A stretch of DNA of 48,391 bases from Alphaproteobacteria bacterium. GTDB lineage: Bacteria; Pseudomonadota; Alphaproteobacteria; Sphingomonadales; Sphingomonadaceae. The DNA lies in NCBI GenBank assembly GCA_030430365.1, contig JAUIFP010000013.1:1-48391 (forward strand). Reading direction: 5' to 3'. How positions within the stretch are numbered: the stretch's first letter is position 1; each line of letters starts with the position of its first letter. Under the pieces are notes generated by a model, which was not told the origin of the DNA, searched no databases, and was given only the letters and a program-made list of their open reading frames with translations. A program made the translations under genes and the position numbers. Below, piece by piece: positions 8,608 through 18,100 of the stretch.

Positions 8608-9983
8608 ATGCAAGGATGAAAACCGGAATGGAATGCATGCCCGCCAAGACCGCCTGGAAGCGCCGTGTGGCGCTGCCCGCTACGCTGCTAATGGCGTTCG
8701 CTCTGTCCGGTTGCGGCATCTTTGGCGGCGACGACAAGCCCAAGACGCCCACGGTCGGCAATCGCGAGCCGATCCTTTCGCGGATCGAAGCGGGCACGCG
8801 GGTCGATGCCTCGATGTCGGATGTTTCGATCACCATTCCCTCCGCGCGGTTGAATGAAGATTGGAGCCAGGCTGGCGGAACTGCGTCCAAGAGCTATGGC
8901 CATCTCGAGCTTAGCGCTGCGCCCACCGAATTGTGGCGCGCCAAAATTGCCGGTTCGGACAAGCGCCACCGGCTTGCGGCTTCGCCCGTCGTGGGCGGCG
9001 GCAAGCTGTTCGCGGTCGATACGGACGGCGTGGTCCACGCCTTCGATGCGGAGACCGGCTCGCGCGTCTGGGAATTCGAGATGAAGGTGCCGAACGAGAT
9101 CGAATCTTCGGCGTTCGGCGGCGGCGCCAGCTATGCCAGCGGACGGGTCTATGCCACCAACGGCGTAGGCGATGTCGTGGCGCTGAACGCGGATACGGGT
9201 GAACAGATCTGGACCACGAAGCCGTCCGGCCCGCTGCGCGGCGCGCCCACGCTGGCGTTCAATTCCGTCTATGTCATGTCGCAGGACAACCAGATCTTCT
9301 CGCTCAATGCCGCCAATGGGGATCTGCAGTGGCAGGAATCCGGTTCGGTCGGCCAGGCGGGCGTGTTCGGCGTTGCCGCTCCGGCCGCTGGGCAGGGCAG
9401 CATTATCGCCGGTTACAGTTCGGGCGAACTGGCCGCCTACCGTTATGAAAACGGGCGTGAATTGTGGTTCGACGCCCTGGCGCGGACTTCCATTTCCACA
9501 GAGGTCGGCACGCTGACCGACGTCGATGCGGATCCGATCATCGACAATGGCCGCGTTTACGCGCTGGGCCAGGGCGGGCGTATGGCGGCTTATGAATTGC
9601 TTACCGGCCAGCGCATCTGGGAATTGAACCTGGCGGGCATTTCCACTCCGGCAGTGGCGGGCGAATGGATCTTCACGTTGACCGACGATGCCCGCATGCT
9701 CGCGATCCAGCGCAGCAGCGGCAAGGTCCGCTGGCTGACCCAGCTCAGGCAATGGCGCGACGAGGACGACAGGGAAGGCCCGATCTTCTGGAGCGGGCCG
9801 GTTCTGGCCGGTGACCGCCTGTGGACGGCCAGCTCGCGCGGGCAGGTGATGGCGCTGGACGTCGCCACAGGCACGGCAGGCATGTTCCGCGATATCGGGG
9901 AGCCTGTGTCGCTGGCGCCGATCGTCGCCAACCGGACGCTCTATATCCTGGACGACGACGGCACGATCCACGCCTGGCGTTAG
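8604..9983 (+). CDS. bamB: Outer membrane assembly lipoprotein BamB
   Basis: Lipoprotein of the BAM complex that helps insert beta-barrel proteins into the outer membrane. The ATG at 8604 overlaps the upstream stop (ATGA). A long basic start leads to a lipobox LSGC with the acylated Cys37; shorter in-frame ATGs at residues 5, 9 and 12 are possible. After a linker, residues of about 85-459 form the PQQ-like beta-propeller with repeated blades (VVHAFDAETGSRVWE, VVALNADTGEQIW, IFSLNAANGDLQWQ, MAAYELLTGQRIWE, VMALDVATG). The final blade closes with the strand IHAWR, as is usual for BamB. Conservation of the yfgM-bamB pair across proteobacteria supports the call. Confidence 0.93.
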   Translation: MNARMKTGMECMPAKTAWKRRVALPATLLMAFALSGCGIFGGDDKPKTPTVGNREPILSRIEAGTRVDASMSDVSITIPSARLNEDWSQAGGTASKSYGHLELSAAPTELWRAKIAGSDKRHRLAASPVVGGGKLFAVDTDGVVHAFDAETGSRVWEFEMKVPNEIESSAFGGGASYASGRVYATNGVGDVVALNADTGEQIWTTKPSGPLRGAPTLAFNSVYVMSQDNQIFSLNAANGDLQWQESGSVGQAGVFGVAAPAAGQGSIIAGYSSGELAAYRYENGRELWFDALARTSISTEVGTLTDVDADPIIDNGRVYALGQGGRMAAYELLTGQRIWELNLAGISTPAVAGEWIFTLTDDARMLAIQRSSGKVRWLTQLRQWRDEDDREGPIFWSGPVLAGDRLWTASSRGQVMALDVATGTAGMFRDIGEPVSLAPIVANRTLYILDDDGTIHAWR

Positions 9984-10016
9984 ATCGCGTGCCCGGCCTG
10001 TCCGGGACTGGCCGGT

Positions 10017-11387
10017 TTAGAAGCTTTCCTCATAGGCGCGGGTGACGTCACCGCCCCATTCGCCCTCGTATAGGCTGAGCAGGCGCTGAGCCGGGACGAC
10101 GCCGCTTTTCACAATGTCGTCCAGAGGCCGCAGGAAGCCCGTTTCATTGCTTCCGCTGCTGTCGAGCCGCGCACGCGCTGCAAGCCCTGAGCGGGCAATG
10201 TCGAGCACTTCAGAGGCTATGTCGCGAAGCTTCCTGCCTCCGGGAATGGGCGCGTCGAGGGCGAGCTTCGGCACTGCCGAACGCAGCGCTTCGCGTTCTT
10301 CCATCGACCAGTCCTTGACCAGGTCCCATGCGGCACCCAGCGCCGTATCGTCGTAAAGCAGGCCGACCCACAGCGCGGGCAGGGCGCAGATGCGGCCCCA
10401 CGGCCCGCCATCGGCGCCGCGCATTTCAAGGAAGCTCTTGAGGCGGACTTCGGGAAATGCGGTTGAAAGGTGATCCTGCCAGTCCACTTCGGTCGGAAGT
10501 TCGCCGGGCAGGGCAGGCAATTCGCCTTTCATGAAATCCCGGAAGCTCTGGCCGGCCGCATCGATATATTTGCCATCGCGGAAGACGAAATACATCGGCA
10601 CGTCGAGCATGTAGTCGACATAGGCTTCGTAACCGAAACCATCCTCGAACACGAAGGGCAGCATGCCTGTGCGCGCCGGGTCGGTGTCCGACCAGATGTG
10701 GCTGCGATAGGAAAGAAATCCGTTGGGCTTCCCCTCGGTGAAGGGGGAATTGGCGAACAGGGCGGTGGCCAGCGGTTGCAGCGCCAGGCTGGTGCGGAAC
10801 TTCTTGGCCATGTCGGCTTCGCTGCCATAGTCCAGATTGACCTGGATCGTGCAGGTCCGCAGCATCATGTCCAGGCCCATCGTCCCGACGCGCGGCATAT
10901 GGCGCATCATGATGGCATAGCGCCCCTTGGGCATCACCGGCAGCTCTTCGCGCGTCTTGTCCGGCCACATGCCCAGGCCGAGAAAACCGATTCCGAACTC
11001 TTCGCCCACGGCCTTGACCTGTTCCAGGTGGCGGCCCGTTTCGGCGCATGTCTGATGTAGATTTTCCAGCGGCGCGCCGGAAAGCTCCAGCTGACCCGCC
11101 GGTTCCAGGCTGACCGTTCCGTCGTCGCCCGACATGGCGATGACCTTGCCGCCTTCTTCCACCGGCTCCCAGCCAAACTGTTTGAGTGCCAGCAGGATAT
11201 CGCAGATTCCTCCCGGCTCTTCATAGGAAGGCGCGTGGTAATCTTTGCGCGAAAAGACCAGCTTTTCGTGTTCCGTGCCGATCCGCCAGCTTGCGCTGGG
11301 CTTCTCGCCGGCCTGCATGGGGGCCACAAGCTGATCGCGGCTCGTGACGAGCCGGTCCTCTCCTGCGGCAGCGTTGCGCGTGCTCAT
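10017..11387 (-). CDS. gshA: Glutamate-cysteine ligase
   Basis: First enzyme of glutathione synthesis, joining glutamate to cysteine with ATP in the cytosol. At 456 residues it is of the plant/alphaproteobacterial type (EgtA/GSH-II-like GCS2 fold), distinct from the 518-residue E. coli enzyme. Family landmarks are IGTEHEKLVF, the Gln-Leu-Glu-rich SLEPAGQLELSGAP (glutamate/metal site), GLGMWPD, MPKGRYAIMMRHMP and TCTIQVNLDYGSE. The ATG at 11387 is preferred; the frame extends to a TTG at 11429 with no family support. It sits just downstream of rsmE on the same strand (46 bp apart), so co-transcription is likely. Its end converges on bamB. Confidence 0.93.
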   Translation of the reverse strand: MSTRNAAAGEDRLVTSRDQLVAPMQAGEKPSASWRIGTEHEKLVFSRKDYHAPSYEEPGGICDILLALKQFGWEPVEEGGKVIAMSGDDGTVSLEPAGQLELSGAPLENLHQTCAETGRHLEQVKAVGEEFGIGFLGLGMWPDKTREELPVMPKGRYAIMMRHMPRVGTMGLDMMLRTCTIQVNLDYGSEADMAKKFRTSLALQPLATALFANSPFTEGKPNGFLSYRSHIWSDTDPARTGMLPFVFEDGFGYEAYVDYMLDVPMYFVFRDGKYIDAAGQSFRDFMKGELPALPGELPTEVDWQDHLSTAFPEVRLKSFLEMRGADGGPWGRICALPALWVGLLYDDTALGAAWDLVKDWSMEEREALRSAVPKLALDAPIPGGRKLRDIASEVLDIARSGLAARARLDSSGSNETGFLRPLDDIVKSGVVPAQRLLSLYEGEWGGDVTRAYEESF

Positions 11388-11432
11388 GCGCAGGCCGTTA
11401 AGGGACGCGGCCCCGATAGGCCAGAGCAAATT

Positions 11433-12188
11433 TCATTTGCTTGCGCTCCAATCCCCGGCGCTGGCCATCCACAGGGCGCAGGCGCCGATCGCGGCCGTTT
11501 CGCCGCGCAGGATTCGCGGCCCCAGCGAAATGGGCGTAGCGGATGGAAAGGCGCGGATCGCTTCGCGTTCGGCATCGTCGAAACCGCCTTCCGGTCCGAT
11601 CAGCAACGCCGCCGGGCCGGTATGGCCTGAAAAGGCTTCTATGGCAGGCGCTCCCCCCAACTCGTCGGCGAAGAACAGACGTCTGCCCTGATCGAGGCCT
11701 TTCAGCATCGCATCCAGCTTGATCGGCTCTTCCAGCTCGGGAAGGGCTGTTCTGGCGCATTGCTCGGCCGCTTCGGTCACGATGCTGCGCGCCCGCTCCA
11801 GATTGAGCTTGTCGGCCACGCAGCGGCGCGTGATGAGGGGCTGGATCCGCCTGACGCCGAGCTCGGTCGCCTTTTCCAGCACGAGATCGAAATTCGGCTT
11901 TTTGAGCAAGGCGGCGCAGAGCGTGAAATCCGGGACGTCTTCGCGCTCGCGCAGCTTCCTGTCCGGCCTCAGCACGACCTCGCGCTTGCCGGCCTCCGAA
12001 ACGCTGGCGGCCCATTCCCCGGTCCGGTCGTCGCACAGAATCACGGTGTCGCCCTGCGCCACGCGCATCACGCGCGCCAGGTAGTTGGCCTGGTTGCCGG
12101 TAACGGTCACAGGATCGCCTTCGGCGATGCTTCCTTCAACGAAAAGCCGGGGGGCGCTGCGCGGGGGCCAGGCGGGTGTCGCAATCAT
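11433..12188 (-). CDS. rsmE: 16S rRNA m3U1498 methyltransferase RsmE
   Basis: SPOUT-class methyltransferase that methylates N3 of U1498 in 16S rRNA using S-adenosylmethionine. The 251-residue protein has an N-terminal PUA-like RNA-binding domain (RLFVEGSIAEGDPVTVTG through about residue 75) and a C-terminal trefoil-knot domain. Knot motifs are KATELGVRRIQPL, LIGPEGGFDDAE and LGPRILRGETA, the last two lining the cofactor pocket. The gene diverges from ubiA with only 38 bp between start codons, so the two promoters must be compact or overlapping. It reads towards gshA, with which it probably forms an operon. Confidence 0.94.
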   Translation of the reverse strand: MIATPAWPPRSAPRLFVEGSIAEGDPVTVTGNQANYLARVMRVAQGDTVILCDDRTGEWAASVSEAGKREVVLRPDRKLREREDVPDFTLCAALLKKPNFDLVLEKATELGVRRIQPLITRRCVADKLNLERARSIVTEAAEQCARTALPELEEPIKLDAMLKGLDQGRRLFFADELGGAPAIEAFSGHTGPAALLIGPEGGFDDAEREAIRAFPSATPISLGPRILRGETAAIGACALWMASAGDWSASK

Positions 12189-12226
12189 GGGTTTGACCTA
12201 AGCGCGCGGGCCTCTAGGACGCAAGC

Positions 12227-13132
12227 ATGAGCAGCGAAACGATCGTCCCCGATAGCGAGCACAAGGGGCTCGTTGCGCGTTTGCCGCAGCCCTTGCGGGA
12301 TTTTGCCCTGCTTGCGCGATTCGACCGGCCGATCGGCTGGTGGCTTCTGTTCTGGCCCTGCGCCTGGGGCGTGTGGCTCACGGGGGCCGGGTTCCAGTGG
12401 GAGCTGGTCCTGTGGCTTCTGCTCGGCGCCGTGGCCATGCGCGGTGCCGGCTGTGTCTATAACGACATCGTCGATGCCGATCTCGACCGGCGGGTGGAAC
12501 GGACCGCGCAGCGCCCGGTGGCAAGCGGCCGCGTCAGCAAGAAGGCCGCCTGGGCCTGGCTGCTGGCACTATGCGCAGTGGGGCTGCTGGTGCTGTTTCA
12601 GCTGCGCTTCGAAGCCCAGCTCGTTGCGCTTGGCAGTCTTCTCCTGGTCGCGGCCTATCCCTTCATGAAGCGGATTACCTGGTGGCCGCAGGCCTGGCTC
12701 GGCCTCGTCTTTACCTGGGGTGCGCCGGTAGGCTGGATAGCCTTGCGCGGCGACCGGCTGGAGGTCCTTGCGGCGCTCTATGCCGGGGCGATCTGCTGGT
12801 GCATCGGCTATGACACGATCTACGCCTTGCAGGACAAGGAAGACGATGCGCTGGTCGGCATCCGGTCCAGCGCCTTGCGGCTGGGGCGCCATGTCCGCGC
12901 AGGCGTGGCCTGCTTCTACGGCGCGGCCATTGCGCTGTGGTGCCTGGCGATCTGGCTGCTGCGGGAAGACTGGCTGGCGCTGATCGTCCTGCTGCCCGCA
13001 GCACTGCATCTTGCCTGGCAGGTTACGACGCTGGATCTGCGCGACGGTGCGAATGCACTGGAGCGCTTCCGCTCCAATCGTTTCGCCGGGCTGCTGGTCG
13101 CCGCCGCCTGTTTCGTGGCGGGCAACGCCTGA
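12227..13132 (+). CDS. ubiA: 4-hydroxybenzoate polyprenyltransferase
   Basis: Integral membrane prenyltransferase that attaches the polyprenyl tail to 4-hydroxybenzoate in ubiquinone synthesis. The 301-residue protein has about nine hydrophobic helices. The two Asp-rich metal-diphosphate motifs are present: NDIVDADLD at residues 79-87 and DKEDD near residue 203-207. The conserved stretch RTAQRPVASG follows the first motif, and the N-terminal RFDRPIGWWLLFWPCAWG is characteristic of UbiA rather than of chlorophyll or heme A synthases. Initiation is at the ATG 38 bp from rsmE; the alternative downstream starts would cut the first helix. No other ubi gene lies in the window. Confidence 0.94.
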   Translation: MSSETIVPDSEHKGLVARLPQPLRDFALLARFDRPIGWWLLFWPCAWGVWLTGAGFQWELVLWLLLGAVAMRGAGCVYNDIVDADLDRRVERTAQRPVASGRVSKKAAWAWLLALCAVGLLVLFQLRFEAQLVALGSLLLVAAYPFMKRITWWPQAWLGLVFTWGAPVGWIALRGDRLEVLAALYAGAICWCIGYDTIYALQDKEDDALVGIRSSALRLGRHVRAGVACFYGAAIALWCLAIWLLREDWLALIVLLPAALHLAWQVTTLDLRDGANALERFRSNRFAGLLVAAACFVAGNA

Positions 13133-13156
13133 GCAGCAACCGGCCCTTCCAAGCGG

Positions 13157-13543
13157 TTAATTGTAGCTGACGATCTCGAATTCGATCCCGTCCCAGTCGA
13201 AGAAATAGAACCGGCGGCCCGGATCGTAATCGTCGTGCCCCCAGGTCTCCAGCCCAGCGTCGACCACGATCTTCTCCGCCGCATCGAGATCGTCCACCAG
13301 CAGGCCGACATGGTTGAGCGGTTCGCCCTTGGCGAAACGGTCATGCGCTTCGTGGTCGGTGTAGAGCGCGAGATAGGTCGCATCGTTGCCGACATGGATC
13401 GTTTCCCCATGGTCGCGTCCTTCGCCGCGCCAGCGTTCGTGCCAGCCGAGCAGTTTCTGAAAAAAGGCGGAGGAGCGTTCGATATCGCTGACCGTCAGAT
13501 TGGCATGTTCGATCCGGCCGGTGGGTGTTTTGTCCTGCTGCAT
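13157..13543 (-). CDS. Glyoxalase/VOC family protein under a SoxR promoter
   Basis: 128-residue protein with the two beta-alpha-beta-beta-beta repeats of the vicinal oxygen chelate superfamily: IEHANLTVSDIERS at the start, PLNHVGLLVDDLD in the middle, and FFDWDGIEFEIVSYN at the end. His in the first strand, His in NHVG and Glu in EFEIV are candidate metal ligands. It could be a lactoylglutathione lyase-like detoxifier or a resistance protein; the substrate is unknown. The ATG at 13543 is chosen because GGAGAG lies 7-8 nt upstream; an ATG at 13561 is also in frame. It diverges from soxR and its promoter matches the SoxR-target geometry, so it is probably induced by redox-cycling compounds. Confidence 0.85.
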   Translation of the reverse strand: MQQDKTPTGRIEHANLTVSDIERSSAFFQKLLGWHERWRGEGRDHGETIHVGNDATYLALYTDHEAHDRFAKGEPLNHVGLLVDDLDAAEKIVVDAGLETWGHDDYDPGRRFYFFDWDGIEFEIVSYN

Positions 13544-13631
13544 GTCGTTTCTCTCCATCATCTATTTCACATTGCGTTCGCCTGGGGTTTCAGGGGCCGT
13601 GAAATGGCCGGTGCGAATCGCGGTATTGCCC

Positions 13632-13662
13632 ATTCTGCAATATCAAGTTAACTTGAGGTCAA
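13632..13662 (-). promoter_or_regulatory. SoxR-type promoter for the glyoxalase gene
   Basis: On the minus strand the -35 element TTGACC (13662-13657) is followed by a 19-bp spacer starting with the perfect 14-bp palindrome TCAAGTTAACTTGA (13656-13643), then CAGAAT (13637-13632) as -10. The overlong 19-bp spacer and the palindrome core are the known signature of SoxR-activated promoters such as E. coli soxS. The start codon of the glyoxalase lies about 85 nt downstream. Confidence 0.8.
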
Positions 13663-13706
13663 GCTTTTTGAGGCAGTTTCCCGGAAGAGCTCTGGAGACA
13701 TCAGGA

Positions 13707-14150
13707 ATGAACAAGGACGATCTGATTTCGATCGGCACATTGGCGCGCCGCACCGGCACCGCCGTTTCCGCCATTCGATTTTACGAGGAAAAGGGGCTGC
13801 TCAGCGCGCTTCGCACCAGCGGAAACCAGCGGCGCTTTCTCCGTTCGGATATTCGGCGGGTTAGCTTCATTCTGATTGCCCAGAAACTGGGGCTGGGCCT
13901 TGCGGAAATCGAGGCCGAATTATCGCAGCTGCCGCAGGGGCGCACCCCGACAGTCACGGATTGGCAGCGCATCAGCCGCTCGATGCGCAGCGCGATCGAC
14001 GAGAAGATCAAGCTGCTCACGCGTTCGCGCAATCAGCTCGATCAATGCATCGGCTGCGGCTGCCTCTCGCTGCAGAAATGTCAGATCTACAACAAGGATG
14101 ATCGGATGGGCGGCGCCGGCGGCAAGGGGCCGCTACTGGTGCTTGCTTAG
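13707..14150 (+). CDS. soxR: Redox-sensitive transcriptional activator SoxR
   Basis: MerR-family regulator of 147 residues whose oxidised [2Fe-2S] cluster switches on target promoters. The N-terminal winged helix-turn-helix (LISIGTLARRTGTAVSAIRFYEEKGLL) is followed by the dimerisation coiled coil. The cluster ligands are in the exact SoxR spacing C-x2-C-x-C-x5-C, within CIGCGCLSLQKC. The ATG at 13707 begins with the family-typical stretch, and the longer open frame upstream is antisense to the glyoxalase. No soxS is present, as expected outside the enterics, where SoxR controls targets directly. The adjacent glyoxalase with its SoxR box is the evident target. Confidence 0.95.
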   Translation: MNKDDLISIGTLARRTGTAVSAIRFYEEKGLLSALRTSGNQRRFLRSDIRRVSFILIAQKLGLGLAEIEAELSQLPQGRTPTVTDWQRISRSMRSAIDEKIKLLTRSRNQLDQCIGCGCLSLQKCQIYNKDDRMGGAGGKGPLLVLA

Positions 14151-14522
14151 GAGGATTTCAGCCGTCTGCTGAATTGCGATCCGGTGGATAGGCGCGCATT
14201 CCCTTATTGCGGAACGGTTCCCACAAAATTCCTGGCTGATCTGCCGGATCCCATCGCGGCGCGGCTTTGCGCGCGCCATTCGCAGGGCGCGGCAAATTCT
14301 CGCTCTCGCGGTCGTCGCCCTCGATCAAGGGCTTTCTTTGGGCGGGCATCGCGGGTCCCAACGCAGTCCGGATGTGTTTGAAGCGAATACTGCAATTAGG
14401 CGCATATTCTGGCTAAGCGCGGGTTCAAATATCTGCCTAAGGGTGGGTTCAAAGGGACCGTAAACCCGGATTCAACCAAAAATTATTCGAGTTTGCAGCC
14501 GCTTATCCCGCCCGAAAACGGA
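14151..14522. other. 372-bp gap without a convincing gene; contains 24-bp-spaced repeats
   Basis: Between soxR and the NTF2-like gene. The short open frames (for example minus strand 14158-14361) have no recognisable family and weak codon bias. Near 14413-14454 the unit CTAAG-N3-GGGTTCAAA occurs twice, at 14413-14429 and 14437-14453, spaced 24 bp; a looser GGATTCAAC follows at 14468-14476. I see no RNA gene: the GGTTCAAA resembles a tRNA T-loop but no arms pair around it. Confidence 0.4.
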
Positions 14523-15107
14523 TCACTCTTCGTCTTCCGCCTGCGCCGCGCGGCGTTCCGCCATCTGCTTCACCCATTCTTCGCGGCTGGGCATCACGGT
14601 GATGTCATTGCGGTGGAGAAACTTCCATTCCCCGTCCTCACGAATGAACTCGTCTTCGTAGATCCCGCTCAGATAGGGTGTCGGCGCGCCGTTCTCCCCG
14701 CGCTGGATCGAAAGCTGGCGGGAGCGGGCCGATGCCGTGTCGCCGTGCAGATCGACTTCGATGTTGGAGACGATGCGGTAATGGGTGCCGGTATAGGGTT
14801 TGTCCGGATCCTGTTCGCCGAACATGCCGGTCAGCAGGCCGCGGATTTCGTCCCGGCCTTTCATGATCGTATCGCCATTCTGCCAGACGCCGTCTTCCGC
14901 GAAGAGCGAGACGTAGCCGTCCAGATTGCGTGAATCGAGATAGACGGCATAGTCCATGATCACGCGCCTGATCGCGGCTTCATCCTCAATCCGTTGGACG
15001 CGTTCTTCCAGCGTAAGCGCTTCGCTTTCCGTGGCGGAGTGTGCTTCGGCCTGTGCGGTAACGGGGGCGAGCAGCAATGCGGCTGCGATCAGGGTGCGAT
15101 ATGTCAT
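14523..15107 (-). CDS. Exported NTF2-like (SnoaL-type) protein
   Basis: 194-residue protein with a clear Sec signal peptide (MTYRTLIAAALLLAPVTAQA, cleavage near residue 20). The mature part has an NTF2-like/SnoaL fold: a helix with IRRVIMDYAVYLDSRNLDGYVSLFAEDGVW, then the curved sheet with THYRIVSNIEVDLHGD and DEFIREDGEWKFLHR. Members are small ligand-binding or isomerase/dehydratase enzymes. The substrate here is unknown, and an exported version suggests a periplasmic role. It stands alone, 89 bp downstream of the smc stop region's opposite flank (smc ends at 15197 on the same strand), so it could be read through from smc. Confidence 0.8.
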   Translation of the reverse strand: MTYRTLIAAALLLAPVTAQAEAHSATESEALTLEERVQRIEDEAAIRRVIMDYAVYLDSRNLDGYVSLFAEDGVWQNGDTIMKGRDEIRGLLTGMFGEQDPDKPYTGTHYRIVSNIEVDLHGDTASARSRQLSIQRGENGAPTPYLSGIYEDEFIREDGEWKFLHRNDITVMPSREEWVKQMAERRAAQAEDEE

Positions 15108-15196
15108 GGGGCCTCTTCCGAATCGTTATCTGTCGGTGGGAGGTTACGCCCGTTTCGCTTGCTTGCCGCAGGCGCAAATGGAATCGCGGATAGACT

Positions 15197-18100
15197 CTAT
15201 TCGGCGGCGAGCAGTTCTTCGGCCCCGCCCAGATCGACGCTGACCAGGCGCGAAACGCCCTTTTCGATCATGGTCACGCCGAACAGGCGGTGCATCCGGC
15301 TCATCGTCACGGCATTGTGGGTCACGATCAGGTAACGTGTCTGGGTTTCCGCCACCATCGCATCCAGCAGATCGCAGAAACGGTCGATATTGGCGTCGTC
15401 CAGCGGCGCGTCGACCTCGTCGAGGACGCAGATCGGCGCCGGGTTCGTCAGGAACAGGGCGAAGATCAGCGCGACCGCCGTCAGCGCCTGCTCCCCGCCG
15501 GAAAGCAGCGTGAGCGATTGAAGGCGCTTGCCGGGCGGCTGGGCGAAGATTTCCAGCCCTGCTTCGAGCGGATCGTCAGAATCGACCAGTGCCAGATGTG
15601 CCTGGCCACCATCGAACAGGCGCGTGAACAGGCGCTGGAAATGCCCGTCGACCTCTTCGAATGCGGCGCGCAGCCTTTCGCGGCCTTCGCGGTTGAGATT
15701 GCCGATCGATCCGCGCAGGCGATTGACTGCCTCGCTAAGCTCGGCCTGTTCCGCGGCGCTTTCGCCATGTTCTTCTTCCAGCTTGGCGAGCTCGTCCGCC
15801 GCCACAAGATTGACCGGGCCGATCCGCTCCCGGCTGGCTACGAGCTGTTCCAGCGCGGTGGATTCCTCGCCCGCTCCGCCGATTTCCTCCGGCTCGAACT
15901 CGAACCGGCCGGCCAGCAAGGGAGGCGGACATTGGAAGCGCTCGCCCGAGATACGGGCCATTTCCTCGCGCCGGCTTTCCTCGTTTTCGGTCCGCGCGGC
16001 GGCACCGGCGCGGGCTTCGCGGGCACTCGCCAGCGCTTCATTGGCCTCGGCAAAGCGGGCATCCGCGGCCTGGGCCGCCTCGCTCACCTGGCCAACCGCG
16101 GCTTCGGCGGCTTCCAACTCCTTGCCCAGACGCGCGCGAACCTCGTCGCCCCGTTCGATCTCGGCCAGCAATCCGGCCGGCTTGGCTGCGAAGACGGCGC
16201 GTTCCTGGTCGATTTCCTCGAACCGGCTGGCCATGTCCGAAAGGCGGCGGGCGGCATCGCCTGCGCGCGCTTCCCAGCCCTTGATATCGGCGGCGCGTGC
16301 CGCCCTGCGTTCCCGAGCCACGGCCAGCGCCTGATCATGCGCGGCAAGATCCGCCAAAGCAGACTGCATCGCAGTGCGTGAAGCCTCATGCTTGGCCTGC
16401 GCCGAAGATAGCGTGGCGCGTCCGCTCTCCGGATCGGGCAGGGCAGAGCGCTTTTCTTCCGCAGCCTTGAGCTCGGCTTCGGCCTGCTGGCGCTGTTCGG
16501 CCAGATCCTGCTTGGCGGCATCGAGTTCCTGCAGGCGAGCCGTGAGCCGCTCGCGGGCGGCCTCCGCCCGGTCCTGCTCGCGCAATGCGCTGCGCTCTGC
16601 CTCGGCCGCTTCGCCGACGCCGCGTTCCGCAGCCACCAACCCCGATTGCAGGGCGGAAAGCTCCTCCTGCGCTGCCCGGTGCCTGGCTTCGGCCAGTTCC
16701 ATGTCGGCGCGCTTGGCGGGCAGTTCGCTCTCGAGCTCGGTATAGCGGTTTTCGGCCTCCAGCCTGGCCGCTTCCGATGCGCCTTCGCCGCGGGCGATGA
16801 AACCGTCCCACCGGCGCAGGAAGCCGTCTCTCGTGACCAGCCATTCGCCGGGCCCCAGATCGCGCCCGTCATCGCTTTCCGCCACATGGACCAGCGCCAG
16901 GCGCGCGGCCAGCTCGGGCGGGCAATCGGGGACATGATCGGCGAGATTGTCCGCCACGGCGCCAGGCGGCGTGCTGCCGCCCCAGAAGCGGCCTTCCTCA
17001 CCCTGCTGCGGTTTGCCCAATGCGGCTTTTGCATCGCGACCCAAAGCAGCCGCCAAAGCGCGTTCATAGCCGGGGGCGGCGCGGACCTTGTCCAATGCGG
17101 CCGGCAATCCGTGGCGCCCCGCCGCCTGCTTCGCACGGGCATCACGATCCCGCTGCAAGGCATTGAATTCACGCTCGATTCCGGCAAGCTCGGCCTTGGC
17201 CGAAGCAAGCGCATTCGCTGCATCGTCGCGCGCGCCGGCCAGTTCCTGCTTGCGTTCCTGCTGCGCTTCCAATTCTGCGCGCAATTGCGCCAGGCGGGCC
17301 GCAGCCGCCTCGGCCGCACTCGCCGCTTCGGTTGCCGCCTGGGAGGGATCGCCTTGCTCGTCCAGCGCGGCCCGGGCTTCTTCCTGCCGGCGCGCTTCGG
17401 CGGCAAGCCGTTCGAGCCGCGTCCTGGCCTGGGAGACTTCCGCTTCGGCAACCCGCCATTCGGCCTCGACGCCGGCATGGTCTGCCGTTGCCTTTGCCAG
17501 ATCGAGTTCCGCCGCCCGGGCGGCGCGCTCCGCATTTTCGGTTTGCGACGCGATATGGGGCCGCCGTTCTTCATCAGCGGCCAATGCCTTCTCGGCCTCG
17601 TCCAGCTCCTTCTGCAGCCGGGAGAGCGCTTCCGCGGCGTCCTGCGTCAAGCGGTCGGCTTCTACGCGGTCTTCTTCAAGGCGCGCCTTTTGCCGGTCGA
17701 GATTGGCCAGCCGTTCCTCTGCGGCTTCCAGCTGGCTGGTGAGCGCGGCCATGCGGTGCCCATGCGCACTGGCATCGTCACGCCGGTCCGCCAGTTCGTC
17801 GCGCGCTTTGGCCAGTTCCTGCGCAAGTGCATGCTGCGCCTTCTGCGCCTCGTTGGCCTCTGCCTGAGCTTCGGCAACTTTCGCTTCGGCCGCCTTGGTT
17901 GCGGCGCGCGCTTCGTCTGCGGCGGCTGCTGCATCGCGCCAGCGGGCGAAGAGCAGACGGGCTTCGGCATGCTGGATCTTGGCGCTGAGTTCCTTGTAGC
18001 GCTCCGCCTGGCGCGCCTGGCGGCGCAGGGACGCCATCTGGCTGTCCATACCGGCCATGAGGTCTTCCAGCCGCGCAAGGTTGGTTTCGGTCTGCTTGAG

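Noticed and set aside
8688-9971. Minus-strand open frame of 427 codons
   Set aside because: Antisense to bamB; no recognisable product.
14158-14361. Minus-strand 67-codon open frame in the soxR-NTF2 gap
   Set aside because: No family recognised, weak third-position GC and no ribosome-binding site; could be real, but cannot be supported.
14415-14432. tRNA T-loop-like GGGTTCAAAT
   Set aside because: No flanking acceptor, D or anticodon arms could be folded.
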